A stretch of 64,000 nucleotides of DNA from Melampsora larici-populina 98AG31. Taxonomy: Eukaryota; Basidiomycota; Pucciniomycetes; Pucciniales; Melampsoraceae. Positions 1-11,366 of this stretch are shown one piece after another; position 1 is the first letter of the stretch; every line of letters starts with the position of its first letter. A model generated the notes under the pieces. The model saw only the letters and a list, made by a program, of their open reading frames with translations. It was not told where the DNA came from and did no database searches. The position numbers and the translations under genes were made by a program. The stretch lies in contig NW_006768800.1 in assembly GCF_000204055.1 (NCBI RefSeq), positions 62,001 to 126,000 on the forward strand. The letters are read 5' to 3'.

Positions 1-1035
1 CGATATACTGTTGAGTCACCCCCCGCAATCTTTCGTCATGCCTGCGCCTCTTTCTAGCCTCTCTCACCTCTTCTTCCCTTCTGTTTCTTTAGGCCTTTTA
101 TCGAGGGTTTGTTCCATGTGCTCTCAGAGCTTTCCCCACCAATGCCGCTGCTTTGTTTGTTTGGTTAGTAAAAACACACGGATTTTCTTTCCTGGGCATG
201 TGTAAGATTGATCACTAAACCATCTATATGTTTACAGGGAGCGTAGTATGCGATTCATGCGAGGAGACTAAAACTCTTTGCATGGAGAGATTCATCTCAA
301 AGCCTTTGTATCATAGACAAATCAATTCCTCAGCAATCAATATAGACTCAAACCTGACTCCTACTTTTTTATTTCTAACTCTATCTTTGTTATTATTGCT
401 TTGTTGAACGTTATTTTGGATCTTGCACTACTTTTGAATTTCATACTATCAAGTTCCTTTTCGTTTTCACGACTTTCCTCATGATTGCCACTTATCATTC
501 CAACTGATCCTTGTAACCCGAGCACATCTCGCTCTCATTTCTCAGCGGCTAATGAACCCTTGAATATTCCTCCTTGAACTTTTGCTATTCCAATACACAC
601 TTGCTCACCAATTCACATTGGTAGAACCGTGACCAAGTATCCAATATTCCTAGCGCTTTGAACCAATGATTGATTCCGAACTTCTTCCATACAGCTCAAA
701 GAAACCAACTTTGTGGTCTTAGACCACCTGAAACTATAAACCATCGCTTCACTCAATCTTTTGCAACCCATCGTGATAAATTAGAAGGCTGGAAAGGTAT
801 GGATGTGAAAAATCAATATGTGATATGATTCTAGAGGTGGTCATATTCCCTTTCTATGGTTCTATCTCTTAAACAAACTGTTTTCACATTGCATTGCATT
901 GCACAAGATCTGTCTTTGACAATGAAACTAAAGAAAGAATAAGACACTAACCCTTGTTCTATGGGAAATCTTTCATATATTCTATCTTACAACTTTGAGC
1001 ATGTTGCAATCTTTGATTTTTCGTTGATTGTGATT
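1..1035. other. Intergenic sequence, no gene recognised
   Basis: AT-rich sequence with only short open frames lacking composition or motifs of a real protein. The only open frames are about 65 codons and run into stops. A short GCATT iteration lies near 890-903. No RNA gene or transposon end was recognised. It lies downstream of the CCDC47-like gene, so it should hold that gene's 3' UTR and terminator. Confidence 0.6.
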
Positions 1036-2752
1036 TCACTTTCGTTTCATAGCACTCTTACTCATCTTCATCACTCTACGTTTTCTTTCTTTTTCATCAA
1101 ATTTCTTTTGTTCACTAGCACTCATGTTTTTAACTTTTTCATCTTGAATCTCTTTTAACCTTTTTCTTCTTTCTTCTTCCTTTTCCTTTTCCTTTTCTTT
1201 TTTACTTTCACTTAAAATTAAATCTGAATATTCTGTTCTACGTTTTGCAAACTTTGAACCTGAGATTGAACTTAAGTTTAAGACGTTTAAAGAATTTAAG
1301 AGTGAGAATGTTAAGTTGTAAAGGTCTAGATGGTCTGAGGTTTGTGAAGGAGGTGGGAGTCGAAGTCGGAGTGTTATTGTTCGAGATTTAGGTGTGGAGA
1401 GTGTTGCCAGTCCTCTAAATATATCGAAAAGCAACGTTAGTCAAGCCGGCGATGACCTACAAAGAAGGACAGGCAAGGAGACATTTGACCTACTTTTCTG
1501 TTGGTTCTTCATGAGGAGTACCAGAGATGACCAAGCTATCGAACCACTTAAAGCTCTGAGGTTTTGAGTTGAGTAGTTCGGTCAACTCCTTAATCCTTGA
1601 AGATTGCAGGAGGCGTATTAGTAGATGCTGCAGGTGAAGTACAGTGAGATCGCAGGCCAGGTGAGAACCGTTTACTTACTTGAGGATCTGTTCAGTCACT
1701 TCGCCTGACTCTGACATGATGACCATATTTGAAGGTAAAGTACTAAGCTCCTTTACTTCTGTGAATGTTCTCTACATCCAATGCCACAAAGCGTGATGAG
1801 TCCCCCCAAAAGATAATCAATGTCAGTAAAAAAAGATATTCTGAAATCTAAATCAGTCCCTTACCACATCCCATCGATCCCTTCTAAATTTATCCATAAC
1901 ACTCTTTTCAACCAAAGCCCAAACAAACAAATCTTTGGAATCAAAACTTTTATCGAGCTTATTAGAAGGAATTTTAAAAACTAATTCGATTTGATCTAAA
2001 TTTCCAGTCCAATTAAAATCAATTGAAGATCTTAAAAACTCATATAAAATCATAGGTAAATCTTGTTTAGGTCTTAAAAAGAACCATAAGTTTAACGATT
2101 CACAAAACTGACGACCCGTTGCAAAACTTATAAATCTTGAAGGTCCAATTTGTGCAAATAACGTTTTAGAATCGATTCCTACTTGAGAAAATTCTGTTTT
2201 AAGTTTAGGTGAGATGGTATTTAAGTATTCTTCTACTTTTTTTGTATTTGATCGTTTTCCAAGGTAAGTTAAGTAAGTGTAAACCAATACCAAAAGAATT
2301 AGGAAGGCGTCAAAAGTGTATTGAGCAGGTCTGAAAACAAATGATTTGAATCGATATTCTTTTCCATCGTATGTAGGTTCTTGGGAAGTTGAAGGTGGAA
2401 CAAAAGGAGGTAGCTTGTTCGGCCATTTAAGTTTCCCTTCTGTTACGATTGGATCATGGGTTGCTTGAGGTGGGGTGGCAGGTGCGGGGGGATCTGGGAC
2501 TGGAAGATCATCACCGTCAAAGGTTGGAGTCACATGTGGCGGCGTGGCAGGTTGAGGTGGTGGGACGACTTCTGAGGCTGTCACTGTTTTGCAGAATTGC
2601 TTCAGGTCAGCTTGACTCGAAAGCGTTGGTGATTTCAACTGAGAGAAGATTGAAAGCAACAGACCACCTAATCCTTGTCCGATTCCTCCGAATGGTGTGT
2701 TTGAGATTGACCAACAACCAAGGATGAGGAATACAAGAAGTCGAATAGACAT
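1036..2752 (-). CDS. CCDC47/calumin-like ER membrane protein (DUF1682)
   Basis: Four exons: complement(1036..1414, 1494..1595, 1680..1771, 1865..2752), 486 aa. Introns are 65-93 bp, start GTAAG/GTAGG, end in AG, and join in frame. Residues 1-20 are hydrophobic (signal-like), 60-125 are proline-rich, and a membrane span lies at about 146-164. The conserved DUF1682 block follows, with a run ending RRDRWDV then TFTEVKEL and SESGEVTEQ, and a C-terminal K/E/R coiled coil ends in a basic tail. This order and the length match the human CCDC47 family (483 aa). Known family role: ER protein, part of the PAT intramembrane chaperone complex that helps insert multipass proteins, also linked to ER calcium. 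The start codon is the first ATG before the hydrophobic segment. Its upstream region was invaded by the Gypsy element at 3020. Confidence 0.88.
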
Positions 2753-3019
2753 CTTGATGAATTGCTGAGCTGGAATCCTGCAAGCGATCGAGTGAACTCG
2801 ATTCGATCAAACGACAAATCATCAGCTTAAACTCACAAATTAAGTCAGAAACTATTCCGCCTCAGTAAAAATGACATAACCAGTCATCCCAAGAGTCCTC
2901 ATGGTGGAGTCATCAAAGTAGAACTGGGAGGCTGAGCATTCATCAGAGAAGTGAGCCTAAGACTAATGATGACTCGACCAATGTACTTTTCTGCGTAATT
3001 TGCCAAAAGGCTTCCAAAT

Positions 3020-3379
3020 TGTGATACCCTGAATCCCATTGTTCTCTTTGTTACCTGTTTCTTTCCTCACCGCTTTCTCAAGAATGCTTTTCCTTTTACT
3101 TTGTGTGCTTTTTAAATGTACTCTCATTTCTCTTATCGACAAATCCCCCGGATTCGTCTACCAATGTTGTCGACCGGATCCAAGTACCAACGGATCCGGC
3201 CATCCTAGCTTTATCTCGATGTCTCTGACATCACCGCGTTGTATCTTCCCACCTATTTCCTTATTTGTACTTTGCAGAGATGGATGTCTATATAAAGACA
3301 TCCATCCCTCGCTTGTGGAATGAAACCTCAAGCAGCTTCTCCTACAGTTTCATCGCACCGATCCTTGTTAGGAATAACA
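3020..3379 (+). repeat. 5' LTR of Gypsy element
   Basis: 360 bp, TG...CA, reads the same as 10183-10542. It contains a TATA-like TATATAAAG near 3290 inside a GGATGTC/GACATCC inverted repeat, likely the core promoter (inference). A 94-codon open frame runs through each LTR, but it is identical because the LTRs are, and it shows no protein features. Confidence 0.93.
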
Positions 3380-3394
3380 AATAATTATTTGTTA
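3375..3394. promoter_or_regulatory. Perfect 20-bp palindrome at LTR/internal junction (PBS position)
   Basis: The last bases of the 5' LTR (TAACA) and the first 15 internal bases form a perfect palindrome centred on AATT. A standard tRNA primer-binding site starting TGG is not present directly after the LTR. The palindrome therefore occupies the place where minus-strand priming should start. The 3' LTR has a different right flank and lacks it. Self-priming is only a hypothesis. Confidence 0.45.
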
Positions 3395-3878
3395 GTAAAA
3401 ATTAACCCTTTTCCTTTTTTTTTCTAAAAGAAACACCTTTCCCAAACAAACCGGAGAAAAGAAGACTCCCTACTAAACCTGTGACCTCCTCTTCTCAAAA
3501 CAGTGCTCAACAACACCAATCAAATTCAATCTCGAAAAAAAACCCAAACAGCACTAACCCTCACAGGCTCGATATCTTAAAGTCGTGAGTTATTCTCAAA
3601 TTCCTTAGCTAGTTATTTCGATTATATCTCAAACGACTGCTTCTCTTCGATTAAAAGAAAAAAAAAAGGACAGACTCAAAAGTCCTCAAAACATACAACT
3701 AACAAACCAAACAAATAAAACGCGCACCACCTTTTTAGGTATCAACAAAGTAACAACTAGAAGATTTTAATCTTTATAAAGTACGTACATTTTTTGTAGA
3801 CTCTGATCAAGTCCCACGAAAAATTGTTAATAGACAATCCGTTATTTTTCTAAAAAGAACAGAAAATAAAATAAAACC

Positions 3879-4847
3879 ATGGATGAACAAAACGGTTTCG
3901 TACAAATCCCAGCGGAGGACATCAGGCTCCTACGAGCCCAAATTCAACAGACTAATATCGACTCACAGAATACTGCCCAGGCTCATGCACAAGCACTCTC
4001 GGAACTTTGGGAGCAATACCAACAAGCATATCAACGCCAGGCTTTAGAACTCGCCGACACCAAGAACATCATCCAACAATTACAAACTAACCAACAACAC
4101 ACTTATAACAAAAAACCCGACGCCTTCCGCGGGGAACCTCGAAAATTTGAAGGGTACGGCGACAACGCGGAGACCTGGATTCTAGAACTGGAATCTAATT
4201 TTCGCATCCATCATTATCCCGAGAGCGAGTGGGGAGAAATGATCGGGGCATACTTGGACGAGGAATCCAAGATGTATTGGCTCTCCGAACGAAATGCCAC
4301 CGGAGGAATCATCACCAACTACCAAGAGTTCAGAAGAAAGTTTCTTCAAAAATACAACTTCAGTCTAACTATGGACGAGATACAAGAAAAAATCAAACTA
4401 CTATACTACCGTAACAACATACATGACTACATCTTACAATTCCGAAAATTGTCTTGTCAACTACCCATGGACAAATATTGCTTCTTCGACAGAAAATTTG
4501 CATTTTTGGATAAGCTCCCTGCTAACATTCGAGAATGGGCAAATCGACCCGAAATTGTTGATAAAGAAGATATGGAACTAATCTATTCCGCAGCTAGAGA
4601 ACGTGATCGACACAACAAGGTTAATAACCGCAGCTTCAAGACACCAGAGAGCAAACCCACATTCGAACGCAAGTTTAGCCGACCTTTCTCGCGAAACCAC
4701 TACCATCGGTCATCAAACTTTGGAAAACCCCCCGCGGTTACCAACTCATCAGGACCTATCACTACACAAAATATAATATTTTCTGGGCAGAAAATTAAAT
4801 TATTGATACACAAAAATATTGAGAGGCCAGGAGAAGGGCAAAAATAA
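3879..4847 (+). pseudogene. Gypsy gag, 3' part cut by MITE insertion
   Basis: Starts at ACCATGG. Glutamine-rich, coiled-coil-prone N-terminus (about residues 1-85), then a retrotransposon-gag capsid region (around ETWILELESNF, MYWLSE and QEFRRKFLQKYN). The native frame runs to 4759. From 4760 the reading enters the foldback MITE and stops at 4847. The original frame resumes after the MITE at 5580 with a CX2CX4HX4C zinc knuckle (C-Y-N-C then H and C, about 5632-5675). Gag and Pol were therefore probably one continuous frame. The remaining gag has no other break. Confidence 0.8.
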
Positions 4848-5576
4848 AATAAAAATATGCATCTTGTTCCCTGCGGTGAGAGCTTCACTCTCCATATTTT
4901 TCCATATTTTTACAGTCCGTATTGATAAGTGTACTAACAATAAACCTTCATAATCATCCAATTACAACCTGTAACAAGCACTGAAATTTGGCTCATTAGT
5001 GTTTAGAGAAACTTTTTGATTTCTGAAAACACCTATAACTTTGTCAAATCTGCCTCAAAACACTCGATTTCAAGTGCATTAGAAAGCTGAACTCTTCCTC
5101 TCAAACTTTCATAAGGTCAAGAACTATGTAGCTAGTATGACAATCATTCTATGGATCTGTATGTACAAATGTACAAAAAAGATTATATCTTTTTTAGCAG
5201 ACCAGCATGCTGTGTGGTCCTATTATGAACTATTTGGAGGACAATTCCAGCTTACCAATGCACCCAAAATCGAGCGTTTTGGACCGGAATTGAAAAAGTT
5301 ATGAGTATTTTCAGAAATCAAAAGTTTCTCTAAACACTAATGAGCCAAATCTCAGTGCTTGTTACAGGTTGTAATTGGATGATTGTGAAGGTTTATTGTT
5401 AGTACACTTATCAATACGGACTGTAAAAATATGGAAAAATATGGAGAGTGAAGCTCTCACCGCAGGGAACAAGATGCATATTTTTATTTATTTTTTGCCC
5501 TTCTCCTGGCCTCTCAATATTTTTGTGTATCAATAATTTAATTTTCTGCCCAGAAAATATTATCTTTCTTGTAGTG
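4760..5576. mobile_element. CACTA-type foldback MITE, copy 1 (in Gypsy gag)
   Basis: 817 bp, ends CACTACAC / TTGTAGTG, 3-bp target duplication TAT (4757-4759 and 5577-5579). Almost the whole element folds back on itself: the arms are near-perfect for about 200 bp and diverge towards the centre. No ORF of its own. Its internal motif order (ACAATAAAC, GAAATTTGGC, CACTCGATTT, AAGTGCATTA) is shared with copies at 17014 and 36438, but its termini diverge from theirs. Removing it with one TAT restores the Gypsy frame. Confidence 0.9.
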
Positions 5577-5577
5577 T

Positions 5578-7956
5578 ATGGACCTGGACCTGATGGACAA
5601 AGAGAAAATGAAGGTAACCTCTCAGACCGAATGTTATAATTGTCACGGACACGGTCATGTCGCACGAAACTGCACTAACTCAAAAAAACCTTCCAAACCA
5701 AACTTCAAGAAGCCAAGCTATTCGAATGGCGATCGTCGCAAACAGAGTTTGTTAATGATAGATATAGATCCAAGAACCTCTCACGGAATGGATACCACAC
5801 CCTTAATAGGCCCCGACGGGACGATGATGAAAGCCTCAAAGGAATCTAGTTTGAACCTTGACGACCCGGATCTTGATGGAAGAGAGGACCTAATCTCGAA
5901 GGTCAAAGCTTATAAGGAAACCCTCAAGAACCCCGAGCGCGCGGAAGAACTAAAAAAGGAACGTGACGCTCTAACCAAACTATTCCAGGAACAAGCTGAG
6001 GATCTCTCATACCGATGTTGTAAGTCGTGCCTAATTTTTGGCAATGAAGATAGCCCAGAAACCATTTCTAAAGGTATTGAATATTTCAACCTAGATGCCA
6101 AGCAAGTGAATAACCTCATGAAAAGACCCCTGGAGGAAGACTCACTTGGTGAAGGAACGAGTGAAAACCCAATTCTGGTACACTCCAGCCCACCGCTCAC
6201 GTCCGGATATTCAGGGTACCTAGGCCTACCAATCCCTGGATATGAACAAAGATCTCCGTCACCAGAACTTGCAAACATCGACATGTCCAACTTACCGTTC
6301 CCGACAACTTTACCCACGGACGAAAAGGCAAAAATGACTCCCGAAACAGAGTCTGAACAATGCCTCCACCTGTTACCCCTAGGTGAGAGAACATTCTCCT
6401 ACCCTGAAGTAAAAATGGACGGTCGTCGGATTGACGGGTTTGGTTTTACCAACACTCCCTTCCACTCACCCCTAGGAGAAAGAACTAGGGAGGAGCTAGG
6501 AGAAAGAGAACTTGAACATGTCAAATCATGGAATAAGATTATGAATCATAGCAAAAAGAGACCTAGGTGGACGGGTTATGCAGTTAGCGGACCTAAGGAC
6601 CTGGGAGATTACGATGGCGAAGCCATCCTAACACTTGAAGAAGGAGGATTATATGACAAAAGCCTACAACTTAATATAGTCGATCTAGCAACCCATAGTG
6701 ACTCCAGCTCATCGTTACCAACCTATACGAGCCACTTCAGAAACTACCCTTTGGCCACCATCCTCGATACCGGGGCTGCGGCAAACTATATCTCCGAAGA
6801 TAAGATCAAGAAGATGATCGAACTCCACCCTAACCGGATTAAGCTTGAAGAGACTCAAGGCCAGAAAGTCAGGTTAGCAAACGGGGCGCACGAAACCTCA
6901 ACCAAGACAGCGACCTTCGAACTGGAAATTGACAACTGTAACAATGGCGGCTTCTTCAGGTTCACCATCAAGGCATACGTATTACCTTTACCTAACGTAG
7001 AATTAATTCTAGGGATGCCCTGGTTCAAAGAACATAAGCCAAAAATCAATTTTAAAAATATGGAATATGAAATCGAAAAAAACTCTCACTGCCACAACTT
7101 CATTCCAAGGCCAAACGGCAGCAATCTTTACACTATGGCTGTTGATGCACTACACAGTATCCTCGAAAAGGCGGCTCGCGATACGGCACCGGAATGCTTC
7201 GAAGAAGAAATCAAGCAAGTGGAACGAAAACACAAACACTTTATTGACACAGGCGATAGTACACCAATTAAAACTCACGGACGTCCCTTGACACCACCGG
7301 AACACCAGCTTATCGGGCAATTTGTGGAAGAAGGATTAGAACAAGGAATAATCGAAAAAACCGATTCCCCTTGGAGCTCACCCTTGCTTTTGGTAAAAAA
7401 ACCCGATGGTTTGACACGGGTATGTGTCGATTATCGCTCACTAAATAAAGTAACACGTAAAAATGCTTACCCATTACCGCGAATTGACGACGCGTATCAA
7501 TTTCTATCGGGCGCGAAGTACTTCACCACGATTGATCTAAAATCCGGTTTCTGGCAAGTACCCATGGCACCGCAGGATAAAGAAAAAACAGCATTTACAT
7601 GTCGACAGGGACACTTTCAATGGTCAGTAATGCCCTTTGGACTTTGCAACGCTCCGGCAATGTTCCAGGAAATGATGAATGACATCCTCCGTGATGTCAT
7701 TGACAAGTTCGCACTGGTATACTTAGATGATGTTATTATCTTTTCTAGGACACCCGAGGAACACTTGGAACATGTTAAACGTGTATTCGAAATACTAAAA
7801 TCAAACAGGTTAGTAGTCTCGCCAAAAAAATGTCAATGGGGCAGAAACTCATTACTGTTTTTGGGACATATTGTGGACGGCAGTGGGATCAAGACTAACC
7901 CAGAAAAATCAACAAAATCATTGAATGGCCACAACCTGATAACATCTCCAAGGTGA
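5578..7956 (+). pseudogene. Gypsy pol: zinc knuckle, protease and most of reverse transcriptase
   Basis: Open frame of 792 codons whose ATG is created at the MITE right junction. Zinc knuckle at about residues 20-33. Aspartic protease has ILDTGAAANYI at about 395-405. RT has PLPRIDDAY, TTIDLKSGFWQV, FGLCNAPAMFQ and the catalytic YLDD (near 7725). The frame is lost after GIKTNPEK: an A-run at 7904-7908 is one base short. Adding one A would continue RT into the downstream frame (VRGFLNLCTYYKRF). No other stop or lesion is seen in this part. Confidence 0.85.
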
Positions 7957-8303
7957 GAGGATTCCTAAACCTCTGCACCTATTACAAAAGGTTTATTAAA
8001 GGCTTTTCCTCAATTGCTTCCCCAATTTATAAGCTCACCGAGGGATCTCCGAAGCCGGGGTCTTCGATTCATTGGGGGGAAGAACAACAATTGGCCTTTA
8101 ATACACTAAAAGAAGCACTGTCAAGATCAGTACCCCTCCAACATCCAACACCATTCCGCCCATTTGTATTGGACACCGACGCGTCAGGAACAAACATCGG
8201 CGCGGTGTTACAGCAAGATGAACAGACAGAAGTTCCAAAACTGGAAGTTTTGATTACGCTCTGTATCAAAAGAATCTTAAAAATAACAACCTACGTCCAA
8301 TAG
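7953..8303 (+). pseudogene. Gypsy pol: RT thumb and start of RNase H, second frame
   Basis: Carries the RT connection (GFLNLCTYYKRF, GFSSIASPIYKLT) and the RNase H opening LDTDASGTNIGAVLQQ with the catalytic Asp. It ends by frameshift after about 8237: the AAAA run at 8237-8240 is one base short of the frame that continues with FDYALYQKNL and then PIAFESRKLS. Both breaks in pol are single-base losses in A-runs. Confidence 0.75.
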
Positions 8304-9943
8304 CCTTTGAATCAAGAAAACTATCTAAAACGGAACAGAATTACTCGGCCCAAGAGCGAGAACTGCTCGCTATTGTACACGGACTAAAACATTTTCGCGG
8401 ATACATAGAAGGTTCCCCAGTCTTAGTCAGAACCGACCACGAATCCCTCAAACACTTCAAGACTCAGAAGTTTATAAACCGAAGACTAGCTTGTTTTGTA
8501 GACGAGATAGAATTCTTTGATACTCACATAATATACCGACCCGGTAAAGAACAACTTGCGGCAGACTCCTTGTCACAAAAACCCAACACCAAATTCGACC
8601 TCAACCCACCAGAAGTGGCACAGCCACTTTTTAACATGGACGGACAAAAAGATCCCTATAAAGTCCTAGTCGAATACAAATTAAAACTCCTGGCCGGAGT
8701 CGACCCAGCCACAATTGGAAACGGATTGTTTCGAATGATCCAGAATGAAATGGTCTTATATGAGGACGAAAATTTAAGCACGATCCCTCGAATTGTGGCA
8801 ACTAATGAAGGCAGAGCTGAATCTCTAGCTTTCCAGATTCACAAAGACCTGGGTCACCGGAACGTCGAAGACGTCATCACCGCTGTCAAGAAACGGTACT
8901 GGTTCCCATGCTTAAGCCAGACCGTCAGGAACTCGGTGTCGCTCTGTGCAGCATGCCAAGTACATGCCGCACCAACAAAACAACAAACCCTACCTATCCA
9001 GATGATCACTAGAGGTAAGCCTTTCAGAAAATGGGGCCTAGACTTTGTGGGACCACTCGTGAAAACTACTAATAATCACCAACATCTTGTAACAGCCATC
9101 GATTATGGAACTGGATGGGCGTACGCGAAGCCACTCAAAAGGACTTCCGCCACAGCCGCGATCGACCTTCTAAAAGAAATCACATTAAACCACGGTTTAC
9201 CCGTTGAAATCACTACTGACAACGGCTCGGAATTCATTTCACGCGAATTCCGGGAATATGTACAAGAGATGGGCATCCTACATATAACTACAACCGCGTA
9301 TCACCCTCAAGCTAACGGCCTAGTAGAGCGTTTTCACGGGACACTCCTGAACGCCTTACGGAAGATGTGTAGCCCCTACAATCAAGTTCGCTGGGACGAA
9401 TACTTAAACTCATGCTTATTCGCACACCGAGCATCATACTCTCACTCAATGAAAGCCTCACCTTACTTTATGGCTTATGGAAGTGAGGCCCGCCTACCAT
9501 CCGAAAAAGTAAGTGTTAACTTCAATAACTCTATCGAAAACTTGGAATTAATCCATAAACAACGCAACCTAGACATCAGGAAGCACGCCAGCAGACAGGA
9601 CGAGCTTATCGAAGATCTTAATTCAAGAGCACGAGAACGAAATACTAGAACTGAAGAGACCTACACGGAAAGAAGTCTTAAGACAGGAGATCTCGTCCTA
9701 CGGAGCTTCGAAGGACAACCATCAAAGTTGCATCCAAAATGGGATGGCCCTTTTGCTGTTAGAGAATGTTACCCCAACGGTACGTATTCCTTAATGACTG
9801 CGAATGGCCATATCTTGAATGCTAAAGTAAACGGAGCTCGTTTAAAACTTTATAAAGGAAGATCCGCGGAATTCTTCTATGCCTCTCGGGAACTCCACAA
9901 ACGTGACAAACGCGCAAGAAGAATTAGCGCAACCCGCTGTTGA
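8241..9943 (+). pseudogene. Gypsy pol: rest of RNase H and integrase
   Basis: Third pol frame. RNase H residues include SAQERELLAIVHGLK (Glu) and VRTDHESLK (Asp). Tether RLACFVDEIEFFD, then AADSL. Integrase: HHCC zinc finger with HKDLGHRN and CAAC, catalytic core D (WGLDFVGPL), D (TTDNGSEF), E (NGLVERFHGTL), then a GPF module (HPKWDGPFAV). Internal ATG at 8570 is not a natural start. The frame ends at 9943, just upstream of a small overlapping ORF. Integrase itself is intact. Confidence 0.85.
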
Positions 9944-10154
9944 TATAGAACGAGAAGAGTTGTTAGCGAGAAGAGAAGAATACCTCGTAGATCTGGCAAT
10001 AAAACTACATAACGAGTTATACGCAGATGAAGCAAACAGAAATCTCAGAGACTTCTCCGCCAGAGCTTTGGGCGCTCTCTCTTACTACTTGCACGGCGCG
10101 TCGGAGGTATTAAACGACGAAATACAACACAATGAAAACCGTGCTGAAAACTAG
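9879..10154 (+). CDS. Small overlapping ORF at the 3' end of the Gypsy element
   Basis: 91 codons in a different frame, starting inside the last 65 bases of pol and ending 28 bp before the 3' LTR. Acidic and glutamate-rich (EREELLARREEYLVD), probably helical. Not recognised. It may be a real accessory ORF, or the natural pol C-terminus reached by another frame change. The position just before the polypurine tract and the lack of stops favour coding. Confidence 0.4.
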   Translation: MPLGNSTNVTNAQEELAQPAVDIEREELLARREEYLVDLAIKLHNELYADEANRNLRDFSARALGALSYYLHGASEVLNDEIQHNENRAEN

Positions 10155-10170
10155 GAAGTTTCCATACTTA

Positions 10171-10182
10171 AAAAGGGGGTGA
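10171..10182 (+). promoter_or_regulatory. Polypurine tract of Gypsy element
   Basis: AAAAGGGGGTGA immediately precedes the TG start of the 3' LTR. That is the expected place and composition for plus-strand priming. Confidence 0.8.
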
Positions 10183-10542
10183 TGTGATACCCTGAATCCC
10201 ATTGTTCTCTTTGTTACCTGTTTCTTTCCTCACCGCTTTCTCAAGAATGCTTTTCCTTTTACTTTGTGTGCTTTTTAAATGTACTCTCATTTCTCTTATC
10301 GACAAATCCCCCGGATTCGTCTACCAATGTTGTCGACCGGATCCAAGTACCAACGGATCCGGCCATCCTAGCTTTATCTCGATGTCTCTGACATCACCGC
10401 GTTGTATCTTCCCACCTATTTCCTTATTTGTACTTTGCAGAGATGGATGTCTATATAAAGACATCCATCCCTCGCTTGTGGAATGAAACCTCAAGCAGCT
10501 TCTCCTACAGTTTCATCGCACCGATCCTTGTTAGGAATAACA
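10183..10542 (+). repeat. 3' LTR of Gypsy element
   Basis: 360 bp, reads identical to the 5' LTR. Ends CA and is followed by the target duplication AAAT. It ends only 233 bp before the start codon of the secreted-protein gene, in the sense direction. Its promoter could therefore drive that gene (inference). Confidence 0.93.
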
Positions 10543-10775
10543 AAATGACTGAAAGAAATAGCGCGAAAAGCAAAAGCAAATCGAAATGAAAGAGAAACTT
10601 TTGGATGAGAGAATGGTAAAGATGATATCTATAAGACCATTCAACATCCTTACCATCGAAGAAAAAATTAACATCCCTTCAAACTTCCCCAGACCTAGCA
10701 TCAGCAACATCCATTCATTATACCAGCACATTCATTCTCAACTTCAATAAGTTCAAACACAAACCATCAAAAAAA

Positions 10776-11366
10776 ATGCTTCGATTATCAGTCTTCCTTT
10801 TCGCTCTGTTCTTCCTTGTGACAATCTCAAAAGTCGCTACCTTACCAACCCCTCAACCCTCATCGTACCTAGAAAAAAGACAACCCAACCCACAAGACTC
10901 GGCACAATTTGTTGATGTATCAAATGTTGTAGCACCTGCAACATTAGAAGAGGCATATGCAATCTTAGGCTTAGGTAAACCACCAATGACACAAGAAGAG
11001 GCATATCGGAATAGTGTCAATAGTTTACCTGAATCTTCTAACTGGGCACAAACTGTTGATGTATCAAATGTTGGACCACCTTCAACATTAGAAGAGGAAT
11101 ATCAAGGTCTAGGTACACCACCAATGACACAAGAAGAGGCATATCTGAATAGTGTCAATAGCTTACCTGAATCCTCTAACTGGGCACAAACTGTTGATGT
11201 ATCAAATGTTGGACCACCTGCAACATCAGAAGAGGAATATCAAGGTCTAGATACACCACCAATGACACAAGAAGAGGCATATCGGAATAGTGTCAATAGC
11301 TTACCTGAATCATCCAACTGGGCACAAGTTGTTGATGTATCGAATGTTGTACCTCCCACTCCATGA
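10776..11366 (+). CDS. Secreted protein with three tandem 46-48-residue repeats and a Kex2 site
   Basis: Single exon, 196 aa. Residues 1-22 form a signal peptide (hydrophobic LSVFLFALFFLVTI core). A KR dibasic site at 34-35 (YLEKR) suits Kex2 processing. Repeats lie at 46-93, 94-139 and 140-185, with a partial fourth at 186-196. The unit starts VDVSNV, contains PPMTQEEAY, and ends NSVNSLPESSNWAQ. Mature protein has no cysteine and is acidic. Not recognised; it looks like a lineage-specific secreted or cell-wall protein or effector candidate. The ATG follows an A-rich leader typical of fungal starts. Its ancestral promoter was shared with the CCDC47-like gene until the Gypsy insertion. Confidence 0.8.
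   Translation: MLRLSVFLFALFFLVTISKVATLPTPQPSSYLEKRQPNPQDSAQFVDVSNVVAPATLEEAYAILGLGKPPMTQEEAYRNSVNSLPESSNWAQTVDVSNVGPPSTLEEEYQGLGTPPMTQEEAYLNSVNSLPESSNWAQTVDVSNVGPPATSEEEYQGLDTPPMTQEEAYRNSVNSLPESSNWAQVVDVSNVVPPTP

Larger units (their letters stand above)
3020..10542 (+). mobile_element. Ty3/Gypsy LTR retrotransposon, recent, nested insertion
   Basis: The 7523-bp element begins TG and ends CA, has two 360-bp LTRs that read as identical, and is flanked by AAAT at 3016-3019 and 10543-10546. Order inside: gag, zinc knuckle, protease, RT, RNase H, integrase, which is the Gypsy order. No chromodomain is visible; the integrase end carries a GPF-like module (PKWDGPFAV). A polypurine tract abuts the 3' LTR. 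The element is interrupted by an 817-bp foldback MITE and by two one-base frameshifts in pol, so this copy as written is non-autonomous. Identical LTRs imply a young insertion. Confidence 0.93.

Noticed and set aside
3039..3323. 94-codon open frame in the LTR, repeated at 10202-10486
   Set aside because: It is identical in both only because the LTRs are identical; composition and context give no sign of a protein.
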